Notes: generated by a model not told the origin, from the letters alone. DNA of 9,350 bases from Sodaliphilus sp050873765 (GCA_050873765.1 JBNMJK010000089.1:1-9350), one strand, 5' to 3'; positions 1 to 6,470 are shown, numbered from the stretch's first letter. Made by a program: numbers and translations.

Positions 1-2
1 AA

Positions 3-356
3 TTTACTGAGTTTTTTTCCATGACTCGCCGTGAGCGTGTGGGCACCTTGGTGGTGCTGGTGATGCTTGCTGCTGCCATTCTCTTTTCGTATTGTGAGCG
101 AGTGAGGCATGATGGTGATGAGGCCACTGGTAGCAAGCCAAGTGCACAAGTGGTTAGTGAACTGAAAAAGGCTGTGGAATCAAAACCTCTGGCTGGCTCT
201 AAGACTGAGCCCCGCTCATCTTCAAAGAAGAAGGCCAAAGCACGTGGCGGCAAACAAAAGGGAAAGGCAAAACATAAAAAGGAAAAGTCGGCAAAATCTG
301 CTTCAAAAGCCAGCCAATCAGAATATAGGGAGATGGAGGAAGTTCCGTCATTTTAG
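3..356 (+). CDS. Small membrane-anchored lysine-rich protein, 5' end outside window
   Basis: The first ATG in the window is at base 21 and gives 111 residues, but the same frame has no stop back to base 3, so the true start may lie upstream. Numbered from that ATG, residues 1-8 are basic (RRER), residues 9-25 form one hydrophobic helix, and the rest is hydrophilic, with a very Lys-rich stretch at about 67-92 and an acidic end (YREMEEVPSF). This suggests an inner-membrane anchor with a basic tail; which side the tail faces cannot be told. The N-terminus, read with the upstream codons (FTEFFS before MTRRERVG), resembles Bacteroidales ComEA-like proteins as I remember them, but no helix-hairpin-helix domain follows. 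It lies 21 bp before the transporter gene with no visible promoter between, so co-transcription is likely. Function unknown. Confidence 0.55.
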   Translation, partial: FTEFFSMTRRERVGTLVVLVMLAAAILFSYCERVRHDGDEATGSKPSAQVVSELKKAVESKPLAGSKTEPRSSSKKKAKARGGKQKGKAKHKKEKSAKSASKASQSEYREMEEVPSF

Positions 357-377
357 ACGAATTGATGATCATAAAGA

Positions 378-1736
378 ATGAGTGAAAGAGCGCAATTTGC
401 AACACGATTAGGAGCCATAGCCGCCACGGTTGGGTCGGCTGTGGGGTTAGGAAATATATGGCGTTTTCCCTACGAGGCAGGGGTGCACGGAGGTGGTGCA
501 TTTCTGCTGATTTACATTGGGTGTGTGTTTCTTGTGGGCGTGCCTGTGATTGTTTCGGAGTTTGTGATAGGCCGAGGCACGCACAAGAATGTGTCGGGCG
601 CATTGAAGCTGCTTGCGCCAGGCACTAAATGGCATTGGATGTCGTATATGGGAATTGTGGCATCGCTGATGATTTTGAGCTTTTACAGTGTGGTGTGTGG
701 CTGGATAGTGGAATATCTGTTTCAGGCCTTGATTGGTAAACTCAGTGGTCACACTGCTGGTGAATATTCTGCCATGTTTGGCACGTTTGTGTCGAACCCC
801 TACCGCCCGGTGCTTTGGACAGTGCTGTTTCTGTGCATCAATTACTGGGTACTGCGCCGAGGCGTTAAACGAGGCATTGAAAAGGTGGCAAACATTATGA
901 TGCCGGTTCTCTTTGTGATACTCCTTGTGATACTCCTTGTGTTTATAGTGTATGCGCTCACACTGCCGGGAGCTGGTAAAGGACTCAAATTTCTTTTTTA
1001 TCCCGATTTCTCACGCATTTCACCAAAAGTGGCTATTGGAGCGATGGGGCAGGCATTTTTCTCGTTGAGCATAGGTCTTTCGTGCATACTCACCTATGCC
1101 TCTTACTTCAAGGACTCCGACCGCTTGTTGCGCAATGCCACCATTGTGGCCGTGCTCGACACTGTGGTGGCCGTGCTTTCTGGCATAATGATTTTCCCGG
1201 TGGTGTTTTCATTCGGAATGCAGCCTGAGGCAGGCCCTAAATTAGTGTTTGAGATTTTGCCCAACATATTTCAGCACCTGCCGGGAGGCTATGTGTGGTC
1301 GGTGCTGTTTTTCCTGCTTCTTTTCTTTGCCTCCATCACGAGCACTATTTCCATGAGTGAAATATCCATCTCGTTTTTTGTGGAGGAGCATCAAATGAGC
1401 CGCAGCAAGGCCACTGCAGTGAACACGGGCATTGCGCTTGTGTTTGGCACGCTGTGCACACTCTCCTTTGGCGTGCTCGGCGATTTCACTATTTTTGGCA
1501 AAACGCTTTTCGACCTCTTTGATTATGTGTCGAGCAATATACTGTTGCCCGTGGGTGGCGTGTTTTTCGCCTGGTTTGTGGGTTGGTATATTGACAAGAA
1601 GTTTGTGGCCGACCAGCTCACGAGTCATGGCACGTTGAAGGAGTCGGTATGGCGAAGGCCATTGATGTTCTGCATCAGATATTTCTCGCCCATAGCCATC
1701 ATTGTGATATTCCTTTATGGCTTAGGCTTGTTTTAA
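378..1736 (+). CDS. Sodium-dependent transporter, NSS/SNF family
   Basis: A 452-residue polytopic inner-membrane protein of the neurotransmitter:sodium symporter family, which couples Na+ entry to uptake of amino acids or related amines. The family hallmarks are present: TM1 with GLGNIWRFPY at 24-32 (unwound Na+/substrate site and the gate Arg), followed by GGGAF at 38-42; the TM6 region GQAFFSLSIG at 224-233 followed by TYASYF; and TM8 ASITSTISMSE at 318-328, where the T/S pair corresponds to the LeuT Na2 ligands. Length and hydrophobic segments fit the roughly 11-helix bacterial members. The start is the ATG at 378, just before the typical MSERAQFATRLG opening. Substrate cannot be read from sequence; an amino acid is likely. 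A 12-bp tandem repeat lies in the TM5 region. Confidence 0.95.
   Translation: MSERAQFATRLGAIAATVGSAVGLGNIWRFPYEAGVHGGGAFLLIYIGCVFLVGVPVIVSEFVIGRGTHKNVSGALKLLAPGTKWHWMSYMGIVASLMILSFYSVVCGWIVEYLFQALIGKLSGHTAGEYSAMFGTFVSNPYRPVLWTVLFLCINYWVLRRGVKRGIEKVANIMMPVLFVILLVILLVFIVYALTLPGAGKGLKFLFYPDFSRISPKVAIGAMGQAFFSLSIGLSCILTYASYFKDSDRLLRNATIVAVLDTVVAVLSGIMIFPVVFSFGMQPEAGPKLVFEILPNIFQHLPGGYVWSVLFFLLLFFASITSTISMSEISISFFVEEHQMSRSKATAVNTGIALVFGTLCTLSFGVLGDFTIFGKTLFDLFDYVSSNILLPVGGVFFAWFVGWYIDKKFVADQLTSHGTLKESVWRRPLMFCIRYFSPIAIIVIFLYGLGLF
913..941 (+). repeat. In-frame 12-bp tandem repeat inside the transporter gene
   Basis: The unit TTGTGATACTCC occurs twice in succession (913-924 and 925-936), followed by a partial third copy TTGTG (937-941). 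As 12 is a multiple of three, the frame is kept and the protein reads VILLVILLV, repeating a four-residue, roughly one-turn hydrophobic block at about residues 180-188 in a transmembrane segment. Confidence 0.9.
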
Positions 1737-1959
1737 TCAGTTTTTCTAATGATTAACTTGAAACCGACTTCCGGCTCTCTGATTGTATCTCTTGTGTTAT
1801 CTTGGACTAATTTAGCTTATTTGACCATCACTTATATTTTTATTTTTCCATCTTTGCGCGCGTGCGGTGAAGATGGTTTTTCTGTTTTTATGGGGGCTTC
1901 ATTTGTCCATGGGCTATTTTTTTTGTATTTTCGCATTTATTAATTGAATATCCATTGCA
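1737..1959. other. Intergenic region between transporter and folP
   Basis: This is 223 bp of A+T-rich sequence. The perfect arms TTAATCA (1733-1739) and TGATTAA (1750-1756) surround the transporter stop codon and could form a weak hairpin, but no T-tract follows. CATCTTTG at 1849-1856 matches seven of eight positions of the Bacteroidetes -7 box, with TTTG at 1820-1823 upstream; the 25-bp gap is too long for a good promoter, so the folP promoter is uncertain. A 64-codon open frame (1749-1943) is not convincing as a gene. Confidence 0.4.
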
Positions 1960-2832
1960 ATGAAGTTAAATATTAAGCCATTTACACTCACTCTACGCGA
2001 CAAACAGCTCGTCATCGACCACACGATGATTATGGGCATTGTGAACGTTACGCCCGACTCGTTTTATTCTGGGAGTCGCACGCCCGACAAGGATTCCATT
2101 GAGCGGCGTGTGGAGCAGATGGTGAGTGAGGGCGTGGATATTTTTGATCTGGGTGCCTATTCCACTCGGCAGGGAGCCGATGTGGTGAGCTGCGAGGAAG
2201 AGCTCAACCGACTGCAGCGAGGCGTGGAAGTGGTGAAGCGCCTGGCTCCAGACATTCCCATATCCATCGACACATTTCGTGCTTCGGTGGCAAGAACTTG
2301 CGTTGAGGAATTTGGAGCCCACATCATTAATGATGTGTCGGGTGGCACACTTGATGCTGATATGGCTGCCACAGTGGGGCGGCTGGACGTGCCGTATGTG
2401 CTGATGCATATGCGGGGCACGCCTGCCACTATGCAGCAGTTGACAGATTACCCTGGTGGCGTGGTGAATGATGTGATTCACGATTTGAAAAGCAAAATGG
2501 AGCATTTCCAGCACTGTGGGTGCAGTCAGGTGATTATTGATCCCGGATTTGGCTTCAGCAAAACACTGAGCCAGAACTATGAACTGATGAACGGCTTAGC
2601 TGATTTTCACCAGCTTGGCGCACCAATTTTGGTGGGTATATCCAGAAAGTCGATGATTTTTCGCCTGTTAAATTCTTCACCGGCAGAGTCACTCGAAGGC
2701 ACCACAGTTCTCAATACGGTGTCGATGCTTGCAGGGAGCCACATATTGCGTGTGCATGATGTGAGAGCGGCTGTTGAGGTGCGTGCCATTCTGCAAGAGC
2801 TGGATAGCACGGATCATTCACATCACGAATAA
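1960..2832 (+). CDS. folP: Dihydropteroate synthase
   Basis: Condenses 6-hydroxymethyl-7,8-dihydropterin pyrophosphate with p-aminobenzoate to give dihydropteroate in folate synthesis; it is the sulfonamide target. The 290 residues form a full-length TIM-barrel enzyme with all main motifs: MGIVNVTPDSF (25-35), the loop GAYSTRQGA (65-73), ISIDTF (101-106), IINDVSGG (122-129), MHMRGTP (149-155), DPGFGFSKT (194-202), GISRKS (226-231) and RVHDV (264-268). The residue after STR, normally Pro (Pro64 in E. coli, a sulfonamide-resistance position), is Gln71 here. The ATG at 1960 gives the expected N-terminus. The last residues (DSTDHSHHE) are a short polar tail. It precedes the diadenylate cyclase gene by 55 bp of very A+T-rich DNA, so one transcript is plausible. 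Confidence 0.97.
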   Translation: MKLNIKPFTLTLRDKQLVIDHTMIMGIVNVTPDSFYSGSRTPDKDSIERRVEQMVSEGVDIFDLGAYSTRQGADVVSCEEELNRLQRGVEVVKRLAPDIPISIDTFRASVARTCVEEFGAHIINDVSGGTLDADMAATVGRLDVPYVLMHMRGTPATMQQLTDYPGGVVNDVIHDLKSKMEHFQHCGCSQVIIDPGFGFSKTLSQNYELMNGLADFHQLGAPILVGISRKSMIFRLLNSSPAESLEGTTVLNTVSMLAGSHILRVHDVRAAVEVRAILQELDSTDHSHHE

Positions 2833-2887
2833 TTTCCGATTTCATAAACACTATATATAATATATATAATAATAAAGATAGCATTAA

Positions 2888-3652
2888 ATGTTTGACTGTT
2901 TTGGCATAATTGATTTCATCGACATTGCTTTGGTGGCGGCGGTGTTGCTCTACATCTACCTTACGATGAAGAAATCTGGTGCCATTAATATATTTTTGGG
3001 CATAGTGTTCTTGCTGGTGGTGTCGATGCTGCTTCGCATAAGCCGCATGACTTTGATGAAAGGCATTTTCGATACTATCGTCAGTCAGGGTGCAATCATA
3101 TTGATTATCCTGTTTCAGAACGAAATTCGCCATTTCCTTAGCGATGTGGGCTCAAACCGCAGTTTGCGCTTCTTCAAGCGATTCATGCACAAGCCCACGC
3201 CAGCCGACAAGCGCAAATGGCTGATGCCTATTGTGTATGCCTGCATGTCGATGTCGAAATCGAAAACGGGCGCACTTATTGTGGTGCAGAAAAGTATGTC
3301 GCTATCTGATTTTGTGCACACCGGTGATGTGATCGATGCGAAAGTAAACAACCGTTTGCTTGAGAACATATTTTTCAAAAACAGTCCTCTGCACGATGGT
3401 GCTGTCATTATTTCCGACGGCAGGATTCTTGCCGCAGGCTGTATTCTGCCAGTGTCGCACGACCGTAATCTGCCACGTTACTTGGGCTTGCGCCACCGTT
3501 CGGCTTTAGGCATCACCCAGGAAAGCGATGCTGTGGCAATTGTGGTCAGCGAAGAAACTGGCAATATATCGTGCGCATATAGGGGCGAAATATTTCTTAA
3601 ACTCTCAAGCACCGAACTCGACCATAAAGTTTCGGAACTGCTTAACGAATAA
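2888..3652 (+). CDS. cdaA: Membrane diadenylate cyclase, CdaA/DacA family
   Basis: Makes cyclic di-AMP from two ATP; c-di-AMP controls potassium and osmotic balance and cell-wall homeostasis in many bacteria. Of 254 residues, the N-terminal ~80 hold three hydrophobic segments (about 10-26, 33-50, 62-77), followed by the CdaA linker FQNEIRHFLSDVG (77-89) and a DAC (DisA_N) domain from about residue 105. The signatures are HDGAVIISDGRILAAG (169-184, the DGA motif) and GLRHRSALGITQESDA (200-215, the RHR motif), both needed for ATP binding and catalysis, so the enzyme looks active. It sits between folP and a DUF3109 gene; no ybbR/CdaR regulator and no glmM, the usual partners in Firmicutes, are present in the window. 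Confidence 0.95.
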   Translation: MFDCFGIIDFIDIALVAAVLLYIYLTMKKSGAINIFLGIVFLLVVSMLLRISRMTLMKGIFDTIVSQGAIILIILFQNEIRHFLSDVGSNRSLRFFKRFMHKPTPADKRKWLMPIVYACMSMSKSKTGALIVVQKSMSLSDFVHTGDVIDAKVNNRLLENIFFKNSPLHDGAVIISDGRILAAGCILPVSHDRNLPRYLGLRHRSALGITQESDAVAIVVSEETGNISCAYRGEIFLKLSSTELDHKVSELLNE

Positions 3653-3664
3653 CAACAACATACG

Positions 3665-4270
3665 ATGGACAATAATATAAGAGGGGCGTTTGAAATAGGC
3701 GACACGCTGGTGAGCCTTGACCTTGCCGAGCGATTTTTCTGTTGCGATATCGACGCCTGCCTGGGAGCTTGCTGCATTGAGGGTGATGCGGGAGCGCCTA
3801 TCACTAAAGAAGAATACAATAAACTGAAAGAAATTTTGCCCGTGGTGTGGGACGACTTGCTGCCCCGCGCCCAGGAGCGTATAAAAGAGTGTGGTGTTGG
3901 CTATCTCGACCCAGAAGGGGAGATAGTTACTCAGATTGTGGACGGAAAAAACTGCGTGTTTTCCACCTACTTGCCCGGTGGCGTGTGCATCTGTGCCATT
4001 GACAAGGCTTATCGTGAAGGCAGGCTTGACTGGCGTAAGCCCATTTCCTGCTATCTTTATCCAGTGAGGGTGAAGAAGTGCACTTCATTCACCGCAGTGA
4101 ATTATCACCGCTGGAAAATCTGTAAGAGCGCGGAGGTGATAGGCCGGAAAAACAAGGTGCGTCTGTATCAGTTCCTTAAAGAACCACTCATTGAGCGGTT
4201 CGGAAAAGCGTGGTACGATGAACTTGCTGCCAATTGCGACCTGTATGTGAAAACCTACCTCGAAGACTGA
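3665..4270 (+). CDS. Cysteine-rich DUF3109 family protein
   Basis: A 201-residue soluble protein of unknown function, recognised as DUF3109 from conserved stretches such as FFCCDIDACLGACCIEGDAGAP (residues 25-45, split at the Cys cluster) and KPISCYLYPVRV (125-136). Cysteines at 26, 27, 32, 36, 37, 97, 108, 110, 129 and 153 resemble the metal-binding pattern of YkgJ-type (zinc/iron-chelating) proteins, so a bound metal or Fe-S cluster is likely; this is inference. There is no signal peptide or membrane segment. The start lies 12 bp after the cdaA stop, so the two genes are very probably co-transcribed. The stop is followed by the rplS promoter region. Confidence 0.9.
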   Translation: MDNNIRGAFEIGDTLVSLDLAERFFCCDIDACLGACCIEGDAGAPITKEEYNKLKEILPVVWDDLLPRAQERIKECGVGYLDPEGEIVTQIVDGKNCVFSTYLPGGVCICAIDKAYREGRLDWRKPISCYLYPVRVKKCTSFTAVNYHRWKICKSAEVIGRKNKVRLYQFLKEPLIERFGKAWYDELAANCDLYVKTYLED

Positions 4271-4401
4271 AACCCTAATCATCATATCGCACTATGTGGC
4301 TGAACTGAATAGTTAGGCATTGCTTCAAGAGGGGAGTGCAAAATTCAGGAGTTTGTTTCTACCTTATTTCAGCGAGCTTGAATAAGTTAAGGTGCGAAAT
4401 A

Positions 4402-4433
4402 TTTGGCAGTTAGGGAAAAATGTGCTAATTTTG
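4402..4433 (+). promoter_or_regulatory. rplS promoter, Bacteroidetes type
   Basis: TTTG at 4402-4405 and a perfect TAnnTTTG box (TAATTTTG, 4426-4433) are separated by 20 bp, the spacing expected for the Bacteroidetes primary sigma factor. Transcription should begin a few bases past 4433, giving a leader of about 80 nt before rplS. Confidence 0.85.
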
Positions 4434-4493
4434 CACCGATTTTCGTAACCTCTGTTGGGAAAAAAGTGTGGCCCTTGTACGTTGCGGAAACGA

Positions 4494-4507
4494 TATAGTA
4501 TACTATA
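4494..4507. promoter_or_regulatory. 14-bp perfect palindrome in the rplS leader
   Basis: TATAGTATACTATA is a perfect palindrome ending 15 bp before the rplS ATG. It lies downstream of the predicted start site, so it could be a DNA operator or, more weakly, a pairing element near the ribosome-binding region. No protein is assigned to it. Confidence 0.4.
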
Positions 4508-4522
4508 AAACAAATTATTACA

Positions 4523-4885
4523 ATGGATTTAATTAAAGTTGTAGAGCAAGCATTTGCTACCAAGAAGGAACTCCCTACTTTCTATCCTGGCGACACCATC
4601 ACAGTGGCTTACCGTATTAAAGAAGGTAACAAGGAACGTATTCAGCAGTATCGTGGTGTTGTGATCAAAATCAATGGTGAAGGCGACAAGAAGCGTTTCA
4701 CTGTTCGTAAGATTTCTGACAACATCGGTGTTGAACGTATCTTCCCATTGGAGTCTCCATTCATCGACAGCATCGTGATCAACAAGCATGGTCGCGTTCG
4801 TCGTGCCAAGATTTACTACTTGCGCAAACTCACTGGTAAGAAGGCTCGTATCAAAGAGCGCCGAGTTATCAAGAAGGAAGCATAA
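4523..4885 (+). CDS. rplS: 50S ribosomal protein L19
   Basis: A structural protein of the large ribosomal subunit near the 30S interface. The 120 residues match L19 along their length: an N-terminal helix (MDLIKVVEQAF), FYPGDTITVAYRIKEGNKERIQQYRG split across residues 20-45, the conserved core GVVIKINGEG (45-54), FTVRKISDNIGVERIFPLESP (58-78, in two parts), and the basic RRAKIYYLR segment (92-100) before the KR-rich end. Codon choice is visibly more optimised than in the neighbours (CGT for Arg, GGT for Gly, AAG for Lys), as expected for a highly expressed gene. It has its own promoter and terminator, so it appears to be monocistronic. Confidence 0.98.
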   Translation: MDLIKVVEQAFATKKELPTFYPGDTITVAYRIKEGNKERIQQYRGVVIKINGEGDKKRFTVRKISDNIGVERIFPLESPFIDSIVINKHGRVRRAKIYYLRKLTGKKARIKERRVIKKEA

Positions 4886-4914
4886 TTCGCTTGCAAGAAA
4901 ATATTCCATTAGGG

Positions 4915-4951
4915 TTGTCGCAGTCGAGGTTTCGGCTGTGACAATTTTTTT
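4915..4951 (+). terminator. Intrinsic terminator after rplS
   Basis: The arms TTGTCGCAGTCGA (4915-4927) and TCGGCTGTGACAA (4932-4944) pair over 13 bp with two G-U wobbles and a GGTT loop, followed directly by seven T residues (4945-4951). This is a textbook Rho-independent terminator 29 bp past the rplS stop. It shares its 3' arm and T-tract with the dinB promoter. Confidence 0.92.
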
Positions 4952-4960
4952 GTAAATTTG
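4930..4960 (+). promoter_or_regulatory. dinB promoter overlapping the rplS terminator
   Basis: A perfect TAnnTTTG box (TAAATTTG, 4953-4960) has TTTC, three of four matches to the -33 box, at 4930-4933, with 19 bp between. Transcription would begin around 4965-4968, leaving a leader of only about 5-11 nt before the dinB ATG codons at 4973/4976. No LexA-like operator was recognised. Confidence 0.75.
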
Positions 4961-4975
4961 CCATGTTGGAATATG

Positions 4976-6067
4976 ATGGCTGAGCGTAAAATCATACATG
5001 TGGATATGGACGCATTCTTCGCGTCGGTAGAGCAGCTCGACAACCCTAATTTGAGAGGACTGCCGGTGGCTGTGGGGCATGATGCCCCGCGCAGCGTTGT
5101 GGCTACAGCCAGTTATGAAGCTCGCAAATACGGTGTGCACTCAGCTCAGCCTATGGCGCAGGCAAAGCGCCTTTGCCCCAATTTGGTGATTGCTGAGCCT
5201 CATTTCGAGCGCTATAAGGAAATCTCTGCCCAGGTGCACAGCATATTCCACCGCTACACCGATATTGTGGAGCCTATCTCGGTGGACGAGGCGTTTCTCG
5301 ACGTAACGGAAAACAAGAAAGGTATCACTTTGGCAATGGACATCGCCAAAGAAATTCGTCAGGCCATTTGGGACGAACTTCACCTCACGGCTTCAGCCGG
5401 GGTGTCGTGCAATAAGCTGCTTGCCAAGATTGCCAGCGACTTCAGGAAGCCTAATGGCCTTACCGTGGTGCACCCGCAGCGCATCAAGAATTTCTTGGAG
5501 CACTTGCCCGTGGAAAACCTGTGGGGTGTGGGGCCAAAGACAAAGAGGCGAATGCACGATTTGATGATTCAAACCTGTGGTCAGCTTCGCGAGGTGCCGC
5601 TTGATGTGCTGAAGTTGGAGTTTGGAAAAATGGGGCAGGTGTTCTATGATTTTGCAAGGGGAATCGACGACCGCCCTGTGGTCACCGACTGGATTCGGAA
5701 ATCGGTGGGTTGCGAGGCTACGTTTGAATCCGACATCAGCAAACGCTCAGCCGCCATTATCGTACTGTATCAGGCCGTGGTGGAATTGGTGCAGCGCATT
5801 GCGAAAAGCGGTTTTGAGGGGCGCACGCTCACGCTGAAAGTGAAATTTGCCGATTTCACGCAGGTGACACGCAGCATCACGCAAGGCAAGGTGCTGCGCG
5901 ACAAAGACGACATTCTACCCTTGGCTAAGCAGTTGCTTTTAAAGGTTGATTACAAGGAGCACCCGTTCAGGCTACTTGGGCTATCGGTTTCGCGAACCGA
6001 CAACGACTCTAACGAGGCACCTCGCAAGAAGTGGCACGTGGGCGTGCTTCCATTCAAGCCTTATTAG
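4976..6067 (+). CDS. dinB: DNA polymerase IV (Y-family, DinB)
   Basis: An error-prone translesion polymerase. From the ATG at 4976 it has 363 residues, typical for the family. Palm/finger motifs: HVDMDAFFASVEQ (8-20) with catalytic Asp10 and steric-gate Phe15 (E. coli Phe13), YEARKYGVHSAQPMAQA (48-64, nucleotide-contacting), and ISVDEAFLDV (101-110) with catalytic Asp104/Glu105. GVSCNKLLAKIASDFRKPNG (142-161) and the helix-hairpin-helix LWGVGPKTKRRM (182-193) precede the little finger (about 243-345). An ATG at 4973 or a TTG at 4958 could also start the frame, but the predicted transcription start excludes the TTG and MAERKIIHVDMD matches family N-termini. The C-terminus lacks a clear QLxLF clamp motif and ends KWHVGVLPFKPY; the DNA coding these residues is duplicated downstream. 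Confidence 0.96.
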   Translation: MAERKIIHVDMDAFFASVEQLDNPNLRGLPVAVGHDAPRSVVATASYEARKYGVHSAQPMAQAKRLCPNLVIAEPHFERYKEISAQVHSIFHRYTDIVEPISVDEAFLDVTENKKGITLAMDIAKEIRQAIWDELHLTASAGVSCNKLLAKIASDFRKPNGLTVVHPQRIKNFLEHLPVENLWGVGPKTKRRMHDLMIQTCGQLREVPLDVLKLEFGKMGQVFYDFARGIDDRPVVTDWIRKSVGCEATFESDISKRSAAIIVLYQAVVELVQRIAKSGFEGRTLTLKVKFADFTQVTRSITQGKVLRDKDDILPLAKQLLLKVDYKEHPFRLLGLSVSRTDNDSNEAPRKKWHVGVLPFKPY

Positions 6068-6069
6068 GG
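6029..6069 (+). repeat. 41-bp direct repeat, copy 1 (3' end of dinB)
   Basis: This copy covers the last 12 codons of dinB, its TAG stop and two further bases. It matches copy 2 at 6093-6133 in 40 of 41 positions; the only difference is C6055 versus T6119, which is synonymous (TTC/TTT, Phe). The match ends sharply at both sides. Confidence 0.97.
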
Positions 6070-6092
6070 ATAGTTTTTAACAATAGGAATTA

Positions 6093-6133
6093 AAGTGGCA
6101 CGTGGGCGTGCTTCCATTTAAGCCTTATTAGGG
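6093..6133 (+). repeat. 41-bp direct repeat, copy 2 (downstream of dinB)
   Basis: An intergenic near-copy of the dinB 3' end, offset by 64 bp and separated from copy 1 by 23 A+T-rich bases (6070-6092). In the matching frame it would encode the same KWHVGVLPFKPY and a TAG stop, but no start codon or body precedes it, so it is a remnant rather than a gene. Confidence 0.97.
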
Positions 6134-6170
6134 GCGTGGAACTGCAAAAGGGTGATATGCGCTCAATTTA

Positions 6171-6470
6171 TTAATTCTTGAAACCGTTGATTACGTTTTC
6201 CAAGTCGGCAAGACCTATGGCGCCACTCTGTCGCCAAAGCAGCTTGCCACCCATGAAAAGCATCAGCGTGGGCACTGCCTGTATGCTATAGGCTTGGGCT
6301 ATTTCTTGCGCCTGGTCCACATCAATTTTGAGAATCCGGATTTCATTGCCGAAATGCTCTTTGAGCTGTTGTAGCACAGGGTGCATCATTTTGCACGGGC
6401 CGCACCAAGTGGCGAAGAAGTCAACCAGTGTGAGCTGGTTGCCATTAATGATGTCGTTGAATTTTTCCAT
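6171..6470 (-). CDS. Thioredoxin
   Basis: A 99-residue cytoplasmic disulfide reductase of the thioredoxin fold. The active site WCGPCK (22-27, Cys23/Cys26) follows the usual VDFFAT strand, the cis-proline motif AVPT lies at 65-68, and the FMGGK turn at 72-76 is typical. There is no signal peptide, so it should act in the cytosol. The ATG at 6470 gives the standard short N-terminus; the frame runs further upstream without stops, but that part coincides with the neighbouring gene. It overlaps the end of the DUF1893 gene by 26 bp, which implies translational coupling, and it is the last gene of the minus-strand operon. It may serve general redox balance or a specific partner; not necessarily the main trxA. 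Confidence 0.93.
   Translation of the reverse strand: MEKFNDIINGNQLTLVDFFATWCGPCKMMHPVLQQLKEHFGNEIRILKIDVDQAQEIAQAYSIQAVPTLMLFMGGKLLWRQSGAIGLADLENVINGFKN

Larger units (their letters stand above)
4271..4522. other. Intergenic region between DUF3109 gene and rplS
   Basis: This 252-bp stretch has no credible open frame. It holds an imperfect hairpin (CTTATTTCA 4363-4371 with TGAATAAG 4379-4386, loop of 7, one bulge) that lacks a T-tract, the rplS promoter at 4402-4433, and a 14-bp palindrome at 4494-4507. A 10-bp inverted repeat, GTGCAAAATT (4336-4345) and AATTTTGCAC (4427-4436), has its second arm covering the -7 box. Confidence 0.6.

Noticed and set aside
1749..1943. 64-codon open frame between the transporter and folP
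   Set aside because: Low-complexity, T-rich sequence gives a chance hydrophobic peptide; no family resemblance, and it begins inside the hairpin at the transporter end.
2833..2887. TA-rich repeats (TATATATAATATATATAATAATAA) before cdaA as a structured element
   Set aside because: Simple A+T-rich spacer; no promoter box or stable non-trivial fold can be defended.
4336..4350. Minus-strand promoter (GAATTTTG) facing the DUF3109 gene
   Set aside because: The first base of the -7 box is wrong and no -33 box or antisense gene exists.
4958..4975. TTG start upstream of dinB adding MPCWN and one more Met
   Set aside because: The TTG is part of the -7 box and would not be transcribed; ATG 4976 (or 4973) matches the family.
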